This document shows, piece after piece, positions 34,217 to 43,688 of a DNA stretch of 53,973 nucleotides. Positions within the stretch are counted from its first letter, which is position 1. Every line of letters starts with the position of its first letter. The stretch comes from Actinomycetota bacterium (lineage in GTDB: Bacteria; Actinomycetota; Acidimicrobiia; Acidimicrobiales; CADCSY01). The position numbers and the translations under genes were made by a program. Below the pieces are notes generated by a model. The model made no database searches and was not told the DNA's origin. It saw only the letters and a program-made list of their open reading frames with translations. The stretch lies in contig JADDQY010000019.1 in NCBI GenBank assembly GCA_016781135.1, positions 1-53,973 of the forward strand, in the 5' to 3' direction.

Positions 34217-34497
34217 GTGATCGGCCACCGTGGAGCCAGCGGCCACCGGCCCGAGCACACCTTGGCCTCCTGCCAGCTCGCCGCCGACATGGGTGCCGAC
34301 TTCGTCGAGCCGGACCTGGTCTCAGAGCGACGGCGTGCTCGTGGCGCGCCACGAGAACGAGATCTCGGGGACCACCGACGTGGTCGACGACCCAGAGTTC
34401 GCCGACCGGCGCACCACCAAGATCGCGACCGGAGCGAGAGGGTCGATGGTTCACCGAGGACTTCACGTTGGCCACCACCACATGGCCGGAAGGGTGA
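34217..34497 (+). pseudogene. Glycerophosphodiester phosphodiesterase remnant
   Basis: Three frames together read the beginning of a [24 protein letters not shown] and [13 protein letters not shown] in one frame, [20 protein letters not shown] with [12 protein letters not shown] in the next, and [11 protein letters not shown] in the third. HRGA with EHT, and the ExD pair, are the GDPD catalytic and metal sites. The first break is near 34322 and the second near 34430. Only about 90 of 300 or more residues remain, and what follows does not match. It would have released glycerol-3-phosphate from phospholipid headgroups, a classic phosphate-starvation function. Confidence 0.75.
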
Positions 34498-34651
34498 TGG
34501 TCCGCTCGGCGGAGAGTGCTCCCGTCGACCAGATCTGGCAACTTCCGCGCCAGTTCGGACCACCTTCAGGTGCTCCTCGCTCAGGGGAAAGCCGGCGTTC
34601 ACCTGGCCTTCCTACGGTGCATTCGTCCACGACACGGGAGGGTGAGCAGGT

Positions 34652-36103
34652 ATGGCGACCACGATGGGCAGGATGGGAAGGCGCTCGTTTCTTGGCCGCG
34701 CTGGGCTCCTGGCCGGGGGCGCGGTGGCGAGCACGACCGCGCTGCAGCGTCTGGCGGCGAGCGCGGCCTACGCCCAGACCGGCTCGGAAGCCGCCGGCGA
34801 CGCGGCCCGGGCCGGAACGGGCTATGGGCCGCTGGCCCCGGTAGGCGATCAGGACGGCGCCGAGATCCTGGCGCTGCCGGCAGGCTTCTCCTACGTGACG
34901 TTCTCCAAGACGGCCAGCCCCCTCATCTCCGGCGGGGGCGTCGTGCCCCGCAACCACGACGGCATGGGGGCCTTCGCCGGTCCCGACGGCACAGTCCGGC
35001 TCATCCGGAACCACGAGAACCGCAACGACCCCGGTGTGCCGCTGCTCGGGGTCCCAGGCCCGGCTGCGACCAAGTACGACCCGCTCGCCTACGGCGGCAC
35101 CGTCACCGTCGACTGCGACTCCGGCGCCAAGGGGGCGGTGCGGGAGTTCGTCAGCCTCAACGGCACTACGGTCAACTGTGCCGGTGGGATCGCCTTCGAA
35201 GACAGCGGGTGGATCACCTGCGAGGAAACCGTCGATGGTCCCGACGAGGGATTCCAGCGCAAGCACGGCTACCCCTTCCTGGTGCCCCTCGACGTCGACG
35301 AGACGGTGCCTGCGACTCCTCTCACGGCCTTGGGGCGCTTCGCCCATGAGGCGGTCGCCGTCGATCCGGGCACCGGCACCATCTACGAGACGGAAGACGC
35401 CGGGGACAACAGCGGTTTCTACCGCTTCCTGCCCAGGGACCCGTTCGACCTGACCGCCGGCGGCAAGCTTCAGATGCTCGGCATCGTGGGTCGGCCCAAC
35501 TACGACACCGTGCGCAACCAGCGGGTGCGGCGGCCGTTGCCGGTGCGCTGGGTCGACATCGCCGTCCCCGATCCCGACCTGGAGGCTGGCGCCTCGAGCG
35601 TCTTCGACCAGGGTGCAGACGCCGGCGGTGCCCGCTTCAACCGCCTCGAAGGCATCTGGTGGGGCGAGGGGAGCTGCCTGTTCAACTCGACATCCGGCGG
35701 CAACGCCGGCCGGGGCCAGGTGTGGGAGTACTGCCCTCGCGGTGATCGGGGTGGCACCCTGACGCTGGTGTACGAGTCCCCCGAGGGCAGCGTGCTCGAC
35801 TCGCCCGACAACCTCTTCGTCACCCCCCGAGGCGGGATCATCCTGTGTGAAGACGACGCCAGCGACGACGGCGACACTCACCCGCTGGCCCCGGGCATCG
35901 TCGACGTCAACCGCGTGATCGGCCTGGAGGAGCGGGGCCGGCCCTTCGAGTTCGCAGTCAACCGGCTCAATGACAGCGAGTTCGCCGGCGCCTGCTTCAG
36001 CCCGGACGGGCAGACCATGTTCGTCAACATCTTCGGCAACGAAGAGCCCGGCAGCGGCATGACGTGCGCCATCACCGGCCCCTGGGCCGACGGGCCGCTC
36101 TAG
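34652..36103 (+). CDS. phoX: PhoX-family (DUF839) alkaline phosphatase, Tat-exported
   Basis: 483 residues. The signal is twin-arginine type (MGRRSFLGRAGLLAGGAVAS), so it is exported folded, using TatA-type machinery. The mature part has PhoX/DUF839 segments: NHDGMGAFAGPDGTVRLIRN, HENRNDPGVP, GGTVTVDC, WITCEETVDGPDEGFQRKHG, GRFAHEAVAVDPGTGTIYET, EDAGDNSGFYRF, PDNLFVTPRGGIILCEDDAS and ACFSPDGQTMFVN. Family members use calcium and iron to release phosphate from organic esters. A lone GTTCACCTGGC unit with TACGGT 5 bases later lies at 34597-34618, and GGGAGGGTGAGCAGGT precedes the ATG. This is the one intact secreted phosphatase here. Confidence 0.88.
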   Translation: MATTMGRMGRRSFLGRAGLLAGGAVASTTALQRLAASAAYAQTGSEAAGDAARAGTGYGPLAPVGDQDGAEILALPAGFSYVTFSKTASPLISGGGVVPRNHDGMGAFAGPDGTVRLIRNHENRNDPGVPLLGVPGPAATKYDPLAYGGTVTVDCDSGAKGAVREFVSLNGTTVNCAGGIAFEDSGWITCEETVDGPDEGFQRKHGYPFLVPLDVDETVPATPLTALGRFAHEAVAVDPGTGTIYETEDAGDNSGFYRFLPRDPFDLTAGGKLQMLGIVGRPNYDTVRNQRVRRPLPVRWVDIAVPDPDLEAGASSVFDQGADAGGARFNRLEGIWWGEGSCLFNSTSGGNAGRGQVWEYCPRGDRGGTLTLVYESPEGSVLDSPDNLFVTPRGGIILCEDDASDDGDTHPLAPGIVDVNRVIGLEERGRPFEFAVNRLNDSEFAGACFSPDGQTMFVNIFGNEEPGSGMTCAITGPWADGPL

Positions 36104-36167
36104 TCGCTCGCCAGTTCACCTCCCGTCTGCGCCGGCGTGGCCCGCGGCCAGCCAAGCTTCGCCCCTC

Positions 36168-36200
36168 GTTCACGTGGTGTTCACCTCGGCTCAGGGCCCA
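36168..36200 (+). promoter_or_regulatory. PHO box upstream of pstS
   Basis: Two perfect-phase 11-base units GTTCACGTGGT and GTTCACCTCGG followed by a weaker CTCAGGGCCCA. A -10-like TAGGGT lies at 36217-36222. A further GTTCACCTCCC is at 36114-36124. This matches the known actinobacterial PHO-box form and position for the pst operon. Confidence 0.7.
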
Positions 36201-36299
36201 CGTCACCGGCCCTGCTTAGGGTGACCCGAGGCACGACCCGCCGACGTGCCCCAGATCCACCGCCCGACCAACCGACAACCCCATCCAGGAGGGAACCCT

Positions 36300-37277
36300 G
36301 TGCCGTTGGCCTCACCCCGCCCCCTGCTCGCCCTGCCTCTGGCCCTGACGTTGCTGGCCACTGCCTGTGGTGGCGGCGGTGAGCGCGACGATGCCGGTGC
36401 CGGGACGGGTTCGGGCTCGACCGCAGGGGAGCTCTCGGGCGACATCCGCATCGACGGGTCGAGCACGGTCGCCCCGCTCAGCACCGTGGCCGCCGAGCTG
36501 TTCCAGGAGGAGCATCCCAATGTGCGAGTGACGGTGGGCACCTCGGGTACCGGTGGGGGCTTCGAGAAGTTCTGCAACGGTGAGACCGACATCAGCGACG
36601 CCTCCCGACCCATCAAGGACGACGAGGTCGCCGCCTGCGAGGCGGCCGGCATCGACTTCGAGGAGATCACCGTGGCCAACGACGGCCTCTCGGTGGTGGT
36701 CAACCCCCAGAACGACTGGGCCGAGTGCCTCACCGTCGAGGAGCTCAACGCCATTTGGGCCCCCGACAGCACCGTCAACAACTGGAGCCAGGTTCGCCCC
36801 GGGTTCCCCGACGTCCCCCTGCAGCTGTTCGGGGCCGGCACCGACTCCGGCACCTTCGACTACTTCACCGAGGCCATCAACGGCGAAGAGGGAGCCAGCC
36901 GCGCCGACTACGCCCAGACCGAAGACGACAACATCACCGTGCAGGGCGTGTCCGGGACCCCCGGCGGCCTCGGCTACTTCGGCCTCTCGTACCTCGAGGA
37001 GAACGCCGGTGCGGTGAAGGGCGTAGCCATCGACGGCGGTGACGGGTGCGTGCAGCCCACCACCGAGACCGTGCAGAGCGGGGAGTACCAGCCCCTCGGC
37101 CGCGAGCTGTTCGTGTACCCCAGCGGTGAGGCGCTGGAGCGGCCCGAGGTGATCGCCTTCCTCGAGTTCTACATCGAGGAGAGCGATGCCATCACCGAGC
37201 AGGCGCTGTTCGTCCCCCTCACCGGCGAGCAGCGGGCGGAAGCCCAGGCCAAGGTCGATTCCCTGGCCGGGGCCTAG
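36300..37277 (+). CDS. pstS: Phosphate-binding lipoprotein PstS
   Basis: 325 residues. The lipoprotein signal ends LLATAC (Cys23). The phosphate-binding family motifs are [50 protein letters not shown] and [40 protein letters not shown] is the Ser/Asp phosphate loop. It captures phosphate outside the membrane for PstCAB. GTG 36300 has AGGAGG 7 bases upstream. PHO-box repeats lie about 100-130 bases upstream, so induction by phosphate starvation is expected. A leaderless -10 for pstC overlaps its stop. Confidence 0.95.
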   Translation: MPLASPRPLLALPLALTLLATACGGGGERDDAGAGTGSGSTAGELSGDIRIDGSSTVAPLSTVAAELFQEEHPNVRVTVGTSGTGGGFEKFCNGETDISDASRPIKDDEVAACEAAGIDFEEITVANDGLSVVVNPQNDWAECLTVEELNAIWAPDSTVNNWSQVRPGFPDVPLQLFGAGTDSGTFDYFTEAINGEEGASRADYAQTEDDNITVQGVSGTPGGLGYFGLSYLEENAGAVKGVAIDGGDGCVQPTTETVQSGEYQPLGRELFVYPSGEALERPEVIAFLEFYIEESDAITEQALFVPLTGEQRAEAQAKVDSLAGA

Positions 37278-37280
37278 CCT
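37275..37280 (+). promoter_or_regulatory. TANNNT -10 element inside the pst operon
   Basis: TAGCCT begins with the TAG stop of pstS and ends 7 bases before ATG 37288 of pstC; no Shine-Dalgarno. It may give extra transcription of pstCAB or let pstS be made in excess from its own promoter. Confidence 0.5.
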
Positions 37281-37287
37281 CCCGGCC

Positions 37288-38232
37288 ATGGCTGCCATCG
37301 AAGGAGCGGTCGCCCCCAGACCGGTCGTCAACCTGGGGGCGACGAAGAACCGCTACGGCGAGAAGCTGGTGCTCGCGCTCCTGTTCGGCTGCGCCGCCCT
37401 GTCGGTCGGTACCACGGTGGCAATCGTGGTGTCGCTGCTTCGTCCCACCGTCGAGTTCTTCGACGAGGTGGGCATCGTCGAGTTCCTGACCGGACGGGTC
37501 TGGTCGCCGTTGTTCGCCAGCCCCAGCTTCGGCGTGCTGCCCCTCGTCAGCGCCACCTTGCTCATCACGGCCATCGCCCTGGCGGTGGCCCTGCCCGTGG
37601 GCCTCGCCGCCGCCATCTACCTGAGCGAGTACGCCCGACCCCGGGTGCGGCGCGTGCTCAAGCCCACGCTGGAGGTGCTCGCCGGGATCCCGACGGTGGT
37701 GTACGGGTTCTTCGCCCTCACCTTCGTGACGCCGCTGCTCCAGGACATCTGGTTGGTCGGCGATCCGCCTGCCATCTTCAACGCCATGTCGGCGGGCCTG
37801 GTCATGGGCATCATGATCGTGCCCACGGTGGCGTCGGTGTCGGAGGACGCCATGTCAGCGGTGCCCCAGGCGCTGCGCAACGGCGCTGCCGCCCTGGGCA
37901 GCACCCGGCTCCAGATCTCGACCCGGGTGGTGGTGCCTGCCGCCCTTTCGGGGATCGTCGCCGCCTTCGTGCTGGGGTTCTCCAGAGCCATCGGTGAGAC
38001 GATGATCGTGTTGATCGCCGCCGGCATCACGCCGACGCTGAGCATCAACCCGGCCAAGGCCATGCAGACGATGACCGCGTTCATCGGCCAGGCCGGCCTC
38101 GGCGACCAGTCGACGGGCAGCACCGGCTACAAGACGATCTTCGCGGTCGGGTCACTCCTGTTCGCGGCCACCTTCCTGGTGAACATGGTGAGCATTCGCC
38201 TGGTGCGCCGGTACCGGGAGGTCTACGAGTGA
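37288..38232 (+). CDS. pstC: Phosphate ABC transporter permease PstC
   Basis: 314 residues with six membrane helices, the first at about 25-50 ([20 protein letters not shown]). The ABC permease EAA loop is [20 protein letters not shown] followed by [28 protein letters not shown] contains the conserved helix end of the PstC family. It forms the membrane channel with PstA. The leaderless promoter sets ATG 37288. The stop overlaps pstA (GTGA). Confidence 0.95.
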   Translation: MAAIEGAVAPRPVVNLGATKNRYGEKLVLALLFGCAALSVGTTVAIVVSLLRPTVEFFDEVGIVEFLTGRVWSPLFASPSFGVLPLVSATLLITAIALAVALPVGLAAAIYLSEYARPRVRRVLKPTLEVLAGIPTVVYGFFALTFVTPLLQDIWLVGDPPAIFNAMSAGLVMGIMIVPTVASVSEDAMSAVPQALRNGAAALGSTRLQISTRVVVPAALSGIVAAFVLGFSRAIGETMIVLIAAGITPTLSINPAKAMQTMTAFIGQAGLGDQSTGSTGYKTIFAVGSLLFAATFLVNMVSIRLVRRYREVYE

Positions 38233-39131
38233 GCGCCTTCAGCGCCGGGGCCGTGGAGGTGCCCGACCTGAAGCGGCGGTCATCGGTGCTGAGCGTGCTC
38301 AAGGAGCGCGGCTTCAGCGCGCTGCTGCTCGCCAGCGTCGGCATCGCCATCCTCACGCTCGTGACCCTGCTGTTCCAGGTGGTGGTCGATGGCGCGCCCC
38401 GGCTGAACGCCGACCTCGTGAACAACTTCCCCTCGAGCCGCCCGGCGCGGGCGGGCATCCAATCCGCCATCTGGGGCACCGTCTGGGTGATGGGCATCGT
38501 CGCCGCCACCTGCATCCCGCTCGGCGTAGGCGCTGCCATCTATCTGGAGGAGTACGCCGACAACTCACGCTGGTACAACCGCCTCATCGAGGTAAACATC
38601 CAGAACCTCGCCGCCGTCCCGTCGATCGTCTACGGGATCCTCGGGCTGGCGTTCCTGGCCCGAGGGTTCCTCGACCTCGGCTTCACCGTCCTCACCGGGG
38701 CGTTGACGCTCTCCCTGCTGGTGCTGCCGGTGGTCATCATCGCCTCGCGCGAGGCGATCCGGGCCGTCCCCCGATCTCTGCGAGAGGCGGCGTTGGCCCT
38801 CGGCGCCACCCCGTGGCAGACCGTGAGCCGCCAGGTGCTCCCGGCCGCCGTGCCCGGCATCGCCACTGGCGCCATCCTGGCCCTGTCGAGGGCGATCGGC
38901 GAGGCAGCCCCGCTGCTGCTGCTGGGCGCCCTCAGCTTCATCACCTTCAACCCCGACGGGCTCGACAGCCAGTTCACCGTCCTGCCCATCCAGATCTTCG
39001 GGTACATCTCCCGGCCGCAGGCGGAGTTCAAGGTGGTGGCGGCCGCCGCCATCGTCGTGCTCCTCGCCATCCTGCTGGTGATGAACTCGATCGCCATCAT
39101 GGTGCGCAACCGCTATGGCCGGAGATGGTGA
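38229..39131 (+). CDS. pstA: Phosphate ABC transporter permease PstA
   Basis: 300 residues with six membrane helices. [20 protein letters not shown] is a PstA hallmark, the EAA loop is [20 protein letters not shown] with [15 protein letters not shown], and [19 protein letters not shown] follows. It pairs with PstC. GTG 38229 overlaps the pstC stop by 4 bases. Confidence 0.95.
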   Translation: MSAFSAGAVEVPDLKRRSSVLSVLKERGFSALLLASVGIAILTLVTLLFQVVVDGAPRLNADLVNNFPSSRPARAGIQSAIWGTVWVMGIVAATCIPLGVGAAIYLEEYADNSRWYNRLIEVNIQNLAAVPSIVYGILGLAFLARGFLDLGFTVLTGALTLSLLVLPVVIIASREAIRAVPRSLREAALALGATPWQTVSRQVLPAAVPGIATGAILALSRAIGEAAPLLLLGALSFITFNPDGLDSQFTVLPIQIFGYISRPQAEFKVVAAAAIVVLLAILLVMNSIAIMVRNRYGRRW

Positions 39132-39187
39132 ACACGCGGCCCGCAGCTCCCCGTCCGGCAACGAGCGAACCCGAGAGGACCGAGCCC

Positions 39188-40054
<867 letters not shown>

Positions 40055-40061
40055 GTGCGGC

Positions 40062-40754
40062 GTGATAGCCGATGAAGGTGGTGGGAGCCACCGGTTGCGC
40101 TCCCACTTCGATGGCGAGCTCGATCAGCTCCGGCTCCAGGTCGAGGTCATGGCCGAACGGGTCAGCCAGGCCCTGGGGCGGATGAGCGTGGTGCTGGCCA
40201 CCGGCAACGTGCGCGAGGCGGAGGCGGCGTTGGCGGCCGACGACGAGGTCGACGCCATGCTGGTCTCGCTGACCCAGCGTTGTTACGACCTGATCCGCCG
40301 GGAAGCCCCGGTGGCCTCCGATCTGCGCTTCCTGGTGTCGGTGCTGCGCGTGCTCGAAGAGCTCGAGCGCATCGCCGACCTCTCGCTGCGGGTGGTCAAA
40401 CAGGCGTCCGAGCTGCACCTGGTGGTGGCGTACCCGCCGATGTTCTCTACGCTGCTCGATATGGCCCACGAGGCCGGACTTCTCTACCGCACGGCGATCG
40501 ATGCCTGGTCGGCCCAGGACCTCGACCTGGCCGAGACCCTGGCGGCGCGCAACCGGGTGATGGACGGCCACTACGCCGTGCTGCTCGACCACATCCTCGA
40601 GCTCGACGGGGCCGGGGCCGCCAAGGTGGCGGTAGTCGGCGTGCTCGTGGGCCGAGCGCTGGAGCGCATCGCCGACCACGCCGTCATCGTGGGGGAGCGC
40701 CTCCACTATCTGCTCACCGGCGACCCGGCCCATCTGGCCGCAGAGGTGCGCTGA
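40062..40754 (+). CDS. phoU: PhoU-family phosphate signalling protein (first copy)
   Basis: 230 residues in two three-helix repeats, as in PhoU. Metal-binding acidic motifs ExxxD occur in both halves: VLEELERIADLSLRVV and GRALERIADHAVIVGER. PhoU links PstSCAB to the sensor kinase and keeps the Pho response off in high phosphate. The residue pattern DLRFLVSVLRVLEELERIAD is canonical. GTG 40062 follows pstB by 7 bases. Confidence 0.92.
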   Translation: MIADEGGGSHRLRSHFDGELDQLRLQVEVMAERVSQALGRMSVVLATGNVREAEAALAADDEVDAMLVSLTQRCYDLIRREAPVASDLRFLVSVLRVLEELERIADLSLRVVKQASELHLVVAYPPMFSTLLDMAHEAGLLYRTAIDAWSAQDLDLAETLAARNRVMDGHYAVLLDHILELDGAGAAKVAVVGVLVGRALERIADHAVIVGERLHYLLTGDPAHLAAEVR

Positions 40755-40755
40755 G

Positions 40756-41505
40756 GTGGCGGTCGAGATCCGCAAGGGCTTCCACCAGGCCCTCGACGAC
40801 GTGGGCCACGACATCATGCGCCTGGCCGGGATGGTGACCGAGGCCCTCGGCAAGGCCACCGAAGCCCTGCTCGGAGGCAACCTGCGGGTGGCCGAGGAGA
40901 TCATCGCCAACGACGACGTCCTCGACGCGCTCACCCTCGACATCGAGGAGCGCTGCTACCAGCTGCTCACGCTGCAGCAGCCCATGGCCAGGGACCTCCG
41001 AGAGGTCGTCACCGCCCTCCGCCTGGTCGCCGAGATCGAGCGCTCCGGTGACCTGGTGGCCAACATCATGAAGGCGGCCCGGCGCATGTACGGCACCGAG
41101 TTCGACCCCCGGTTGCGGGGGTTGATCGAACGCCTCGGCGAGCAGGTCCACCGGTTGTTCTGCATGGCGATCGACGCCTACGCCGAGCGTGACGACAGCT
41201 TGGCCGCCGCCATCGACGACATGGACGACGTCATCGACGACCTCCATGTGCAGTACATCCAGGCCATTTTCGAGACCCACGGGCAGGGGGCCACGGCGTT
41301 GCAGTCGTCGGTGCAGCTGGCCATGGTCGGCCGCTTCTACGAGCGCATCGGCGACCACGCCGTCAACATCGGCGAGCGGGTGGTCTACATGGTCACCGGG
41401 TGGCTGCCGGAACACGTCGGCGCTGCCCGCCACGCCGTACGCAGTGTCGAGGACTTGGGGCCCGATCTCGGTGCCGACGGCCGTCCGCCGCCCGGCGGGG
41501 GCTGA
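40756..41505 (+). CDS. phoU: PhoU-family phosphate signalling protein (second copy)
   Basis: 249 residues. The two repeats carry REVVTALRLVAEIERSGDLV (Asp/Glu site, with Ser replacing the usual Ile/Ala) and VGRFYERIGDHAVNIGERVV. It is clearly diverged from the first copy, so this is not a recent duplication. Mycobacteria also have two PhoU homologues, with partly redundant roles in the phosphate signal and persistence. It follows the first phoU by 1 base and precedes the histidine kinase by 9 bases. Confidence 0.92.
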   Translation: MAVEIRKGFHQALDDVGHDIMRLAGMVTEALGKATEALLGGNLRVAEEIIANDDVLDALTLDIEERCYQLLTLQQPMARDLREVVTALRLVAEIERSGDLVANIMKAARRMYGTEFDPRLRGLIERLGEQVHRLFCMAIDAYAERDDSLAAAIDDMDDVIDDLHVQYIQAIFETHGQGATALQSSVQLAMVGRFYERIGDHAVNIGERVVYMVTGWLPEHVGAARHAVRSVEDLGPDLGADGRPPPGGG

Positions 41506-41514
41506 GCCGCGGCC

Positions 41515-42786
41515 GTGGAGGTGCTGCTGGTCGTCCTGGCTGCGGTGCTGGCGGCGGTGGTGGTGCGCAGTGCAACCGCACAGCACCATCTCCACCACCG
41601 GATCGACCAGCTGGTCCGCCGCGTCGCCGCAACGGGCCCGGGCCCGGGCACAGGCGGATCCGAGGGGTCCATTGCCGAGTTGGAGCGCGCCACCGAGGAG
41701 GTCACCGCCCAGCTCGAGGCAGCCCGCTCGACCGCCGACAGGATGGCGGCGGCGCTCGCCGCCATCCCCCAGGGGGTGGTGCTCTGCGACGAGCGCGGCC
41801 ACGAGGTCTTCCGCAACCAGGCCGCTGCCGCCTACGCCTCCGGACGCCACGCCGAGGCATTGGTGGAACAGGCCATCCGGGAGCTGACGTCGGCGGCAAC
41901 GGAGGGCAGGCCGCACTCTCGCACCCTCGAGCTCTACGGGCCCCCCCGGCGGGTGCTGCTCGTCTCGGCCTTCCCGCTCCACGAGGGAGACCACGCCATG
42001 GGTGCCTTGGTGGTGGTCGACGACGTGTCCGAACGGCGCCGGCTCGAGGCCATGCGCCGGGACTTCGTGGCCAACATCAGCCACGAGCTCAAGACGCCGG
42101 TGGGGGCCATGGGGCTCCTTGCCGAGACCATCGCGTCGGAGGACGACTTCGCCGTCACCCGCCGGCTCGCCCAGCGCATGACCGGAGAGGCCCTCCGGGT
42201 CGGTCGCGTCATCGACGACCTGCTCGACCTGAGTCGCATCGAAGCCGAGGAAGCGCCCCGCCGGGAGCCGGTTGGGGTGGGCACCGTCGTCCAGGAGGCA
42301 GTGGATCGGGTACGCCCGCTGTCCAGCGCTCGCCACATCGTCATCGACACCGACCAGGTGCGAGGGGGCCACTGGGTGCGCGCTGACCAGCGCCAACTCG
42401 TCTCCGCGGTCGCAAATTTGCTCGAGAACGCCTGCAAGTACAGCGACAAGGGCTCAACCGTCGAGGTCCGTTCCCGCGCCGACGCCACCTCGGTCGAGAT
42501 CTCGGTGCACGACCACGGGATCGGCATTCCCGGGCGCGATCTCGAGCGGGTGTTCGAGCGCTTCTACCGGGTCGACCGGGCCCGCAGCCGGGAGACCGGG
42601 GGCACCGGGCTCGGCCTGGCCATCGTCCGGCACGTGGCCACCAACCACCAGGGCGAGGTGTCGGTGACCTCCCGGGAAGGAGAGGGATCGGTGTTCAGGC
42701 TTCGGTTACCGAACGGAGCGGGCTCGGCCGACGACGAGGCGCCGGTGCCCAGGGGAGCGGGCCACCCAGTGGCGACCGGGGGATGA
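41515..42786 (+). CDS. Sensor histidine kinase, SenX3/PhoR-like
   Basis: 423 residues. One membrane helix lies at the extreme N-terminus (VLLVVLAAVLAAVVVRSA), then a short helical linker and a PAS-like domain (about 75-175; IPQGVVLCDERGHEVFRNQA). The HisKA domain has the phosphoryl His190 in FVANISHELKTPVGAMGLL. HATPase follows, with N-box Asn305 (LLENACKYSD), G1 HDHGIGIPGRDL and G2 GTGLGLAIVRHV. It autophosphorylates in low phosphate. The kinase has a very small outside part, like SenX3, so it probably senses transporter state through PhoU. The stop overlaps the regulator start (ATGA). Confidence 0.93.
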   Translation: MEVLLVVLAAVLAAVVVRSATAQHHLHHRIDQLVRRVAATGPGPGTGGSEGSIAELERATEEVTAQLEAARSTADRMAAALAAIPQGVVLCDERGHEVFRNQAAAAYASGRHAEALVEQAIRELTSAATEGRPHSRTLELYGPPRRVLLVSAFPLHEGDHAMGALVVVDDVSERRRLEAMRRDFVANISHELKTPVGAMGLLAETIASEDDFAVTRRLAQRMTGEALRVGRVIDDLLDLSRIEAEEAPRREPVGVGTVVQEAVDRVRPLSSARHIVIDTDQVRGGHWVRADQRQLVSAVANLLENACKYSDKGSTVEVRSRADATSVEISVHDHGIGIPGRDLERVFERFYRVDRARSRETGGTGLGLAIVRHVATNHQGEVSVTSREGEGSVFRLRLPNGAGSADDEAPVPRGAGHPVATGG

Positions 42787-43547
42787 CGACCACCACCCCG
42801 ATCCGTCCGACACTGCTGCTGGTGGAGGACGAGGAGTCCTTCGTCGATGCCTTGGTCGTGGGTCTGCAGCGCGAGGGCTACCAGGTCCGCGTGGCCCGGG
42901 ACGGTGCCGAGGCCCTGGAGCTGTTCGACCTGGTGCAACCCGACCTGGTGCTGCTCGACGTCATGTTGCCCCGGCTGTCTGGCATCGACGTCTGTCGCCA
43001 GCTCCGCTCGCGCTCCCGGGTCCCGATCATCATGGTCACGGCGAAGGCCTCGGAGATCGACACCGTGGTCGGCCTCGAGGTCGGAGCCGATGACTACGTG
43101 TCCAAGCCGTACCGCCTCCGGGAGCTGGTGGCGCGCATCCGAGCGGCGCTGCGCCGGGTGCCGTTGGCGGCTGCGGGGGGCGCCGACGAGGAGAGCGGTG
43201 GCGTCATCGAGGTGGGCGACGTCCGCCTCGATGCCGAGCGCCACGAGGTCACCATCCGAGGGGAGCGGGTGGCGCTGCCGCTCAAGGAGTTCGAGCTGTT
43301 GGAGCTGCTGCTCGGCCATGCCGGCCGGGTGCTCACGAGGGACACCTTGATCAGCCGGGTCTGGGGCCACGACTACGTGGGTGACACCAAGACCCTCGAC
43401 GTCCACGTGAAACGGCTGCGATCGAAGGTGGAGGACGACCCTTCCCTGCCCCGACGAATCGTGACCATCCGCGGCCTGGGCTACAAGTACGAGCGCGAGT
43501 CGAACGCCCTCCGGGCGAGCGGCGAAGCCGCCCGGCCTGCGCCCTGA
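42783..43547 (+). CDS. Response regulator, RegX3/PhoB-like
   Basis: 254 residues of the OmpR/PhoB class. The receiver has acidic pocket VEDEE at about 15-17, phospho-acceptor Asp59 (LLDVMLPRLSGID), Thr/Lys switch residues (MVTAKA and SKPYRLRELVARIRA). The winged-helix DNA-binding domain covers about 140-240 (LPLKEFELLELLLGHAGRVL, then WGHDYVGDTKTLDVHVKRLR). It should bind the PHO-box repeats before pstS and the phosphatase genes. ATG overlaps the kinase stop. Confidence 0.94.
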   Translation: MTTTTPIRPTLLLVEDEESFVDALVVGLQREGYQVRVARDGAEALELFDLVQPDLVLLDVMLPRLSGIDVCRQLRSRSRVPIIMVTAKASEIDTVVGLEVGADDYVSKPYRLRELVARIRAALRRVPLAAAGGADEESGGVIEVGDVRLDAERHEVTIRGERVALPLKEFELLELLLGHAGRVLTRDTLISRVWGHDYVGDTKTLDVHVKRLRSKVEDDPSLPRRIVTIRGLGYKYERESNALRASGEAARPAP

Positions 43548-43675
43548 GGCCTCATCTGGCTTGCTCCGCTCGGCGCCACCCATCAGGGACCGGCCGCCCT
43601 CGGCGCCGGCGAGACCGCTAGCCAGGGACCGGGCGCAGCCCTGCCTGGACAGATCAGCCGAACGGCCCACGCCCC

Positions 43676-43681
43676 TACGAT
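43676..43681 (+). promoter_or_regulatory. TANNNT -10 element of the MFS gene
   Basis: TACGAT ends 7 bases before GTG 43689; no Shine-Dalgarno. Confidence 0.5.
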
Positions 43682-43688
43682 TGCCGGC

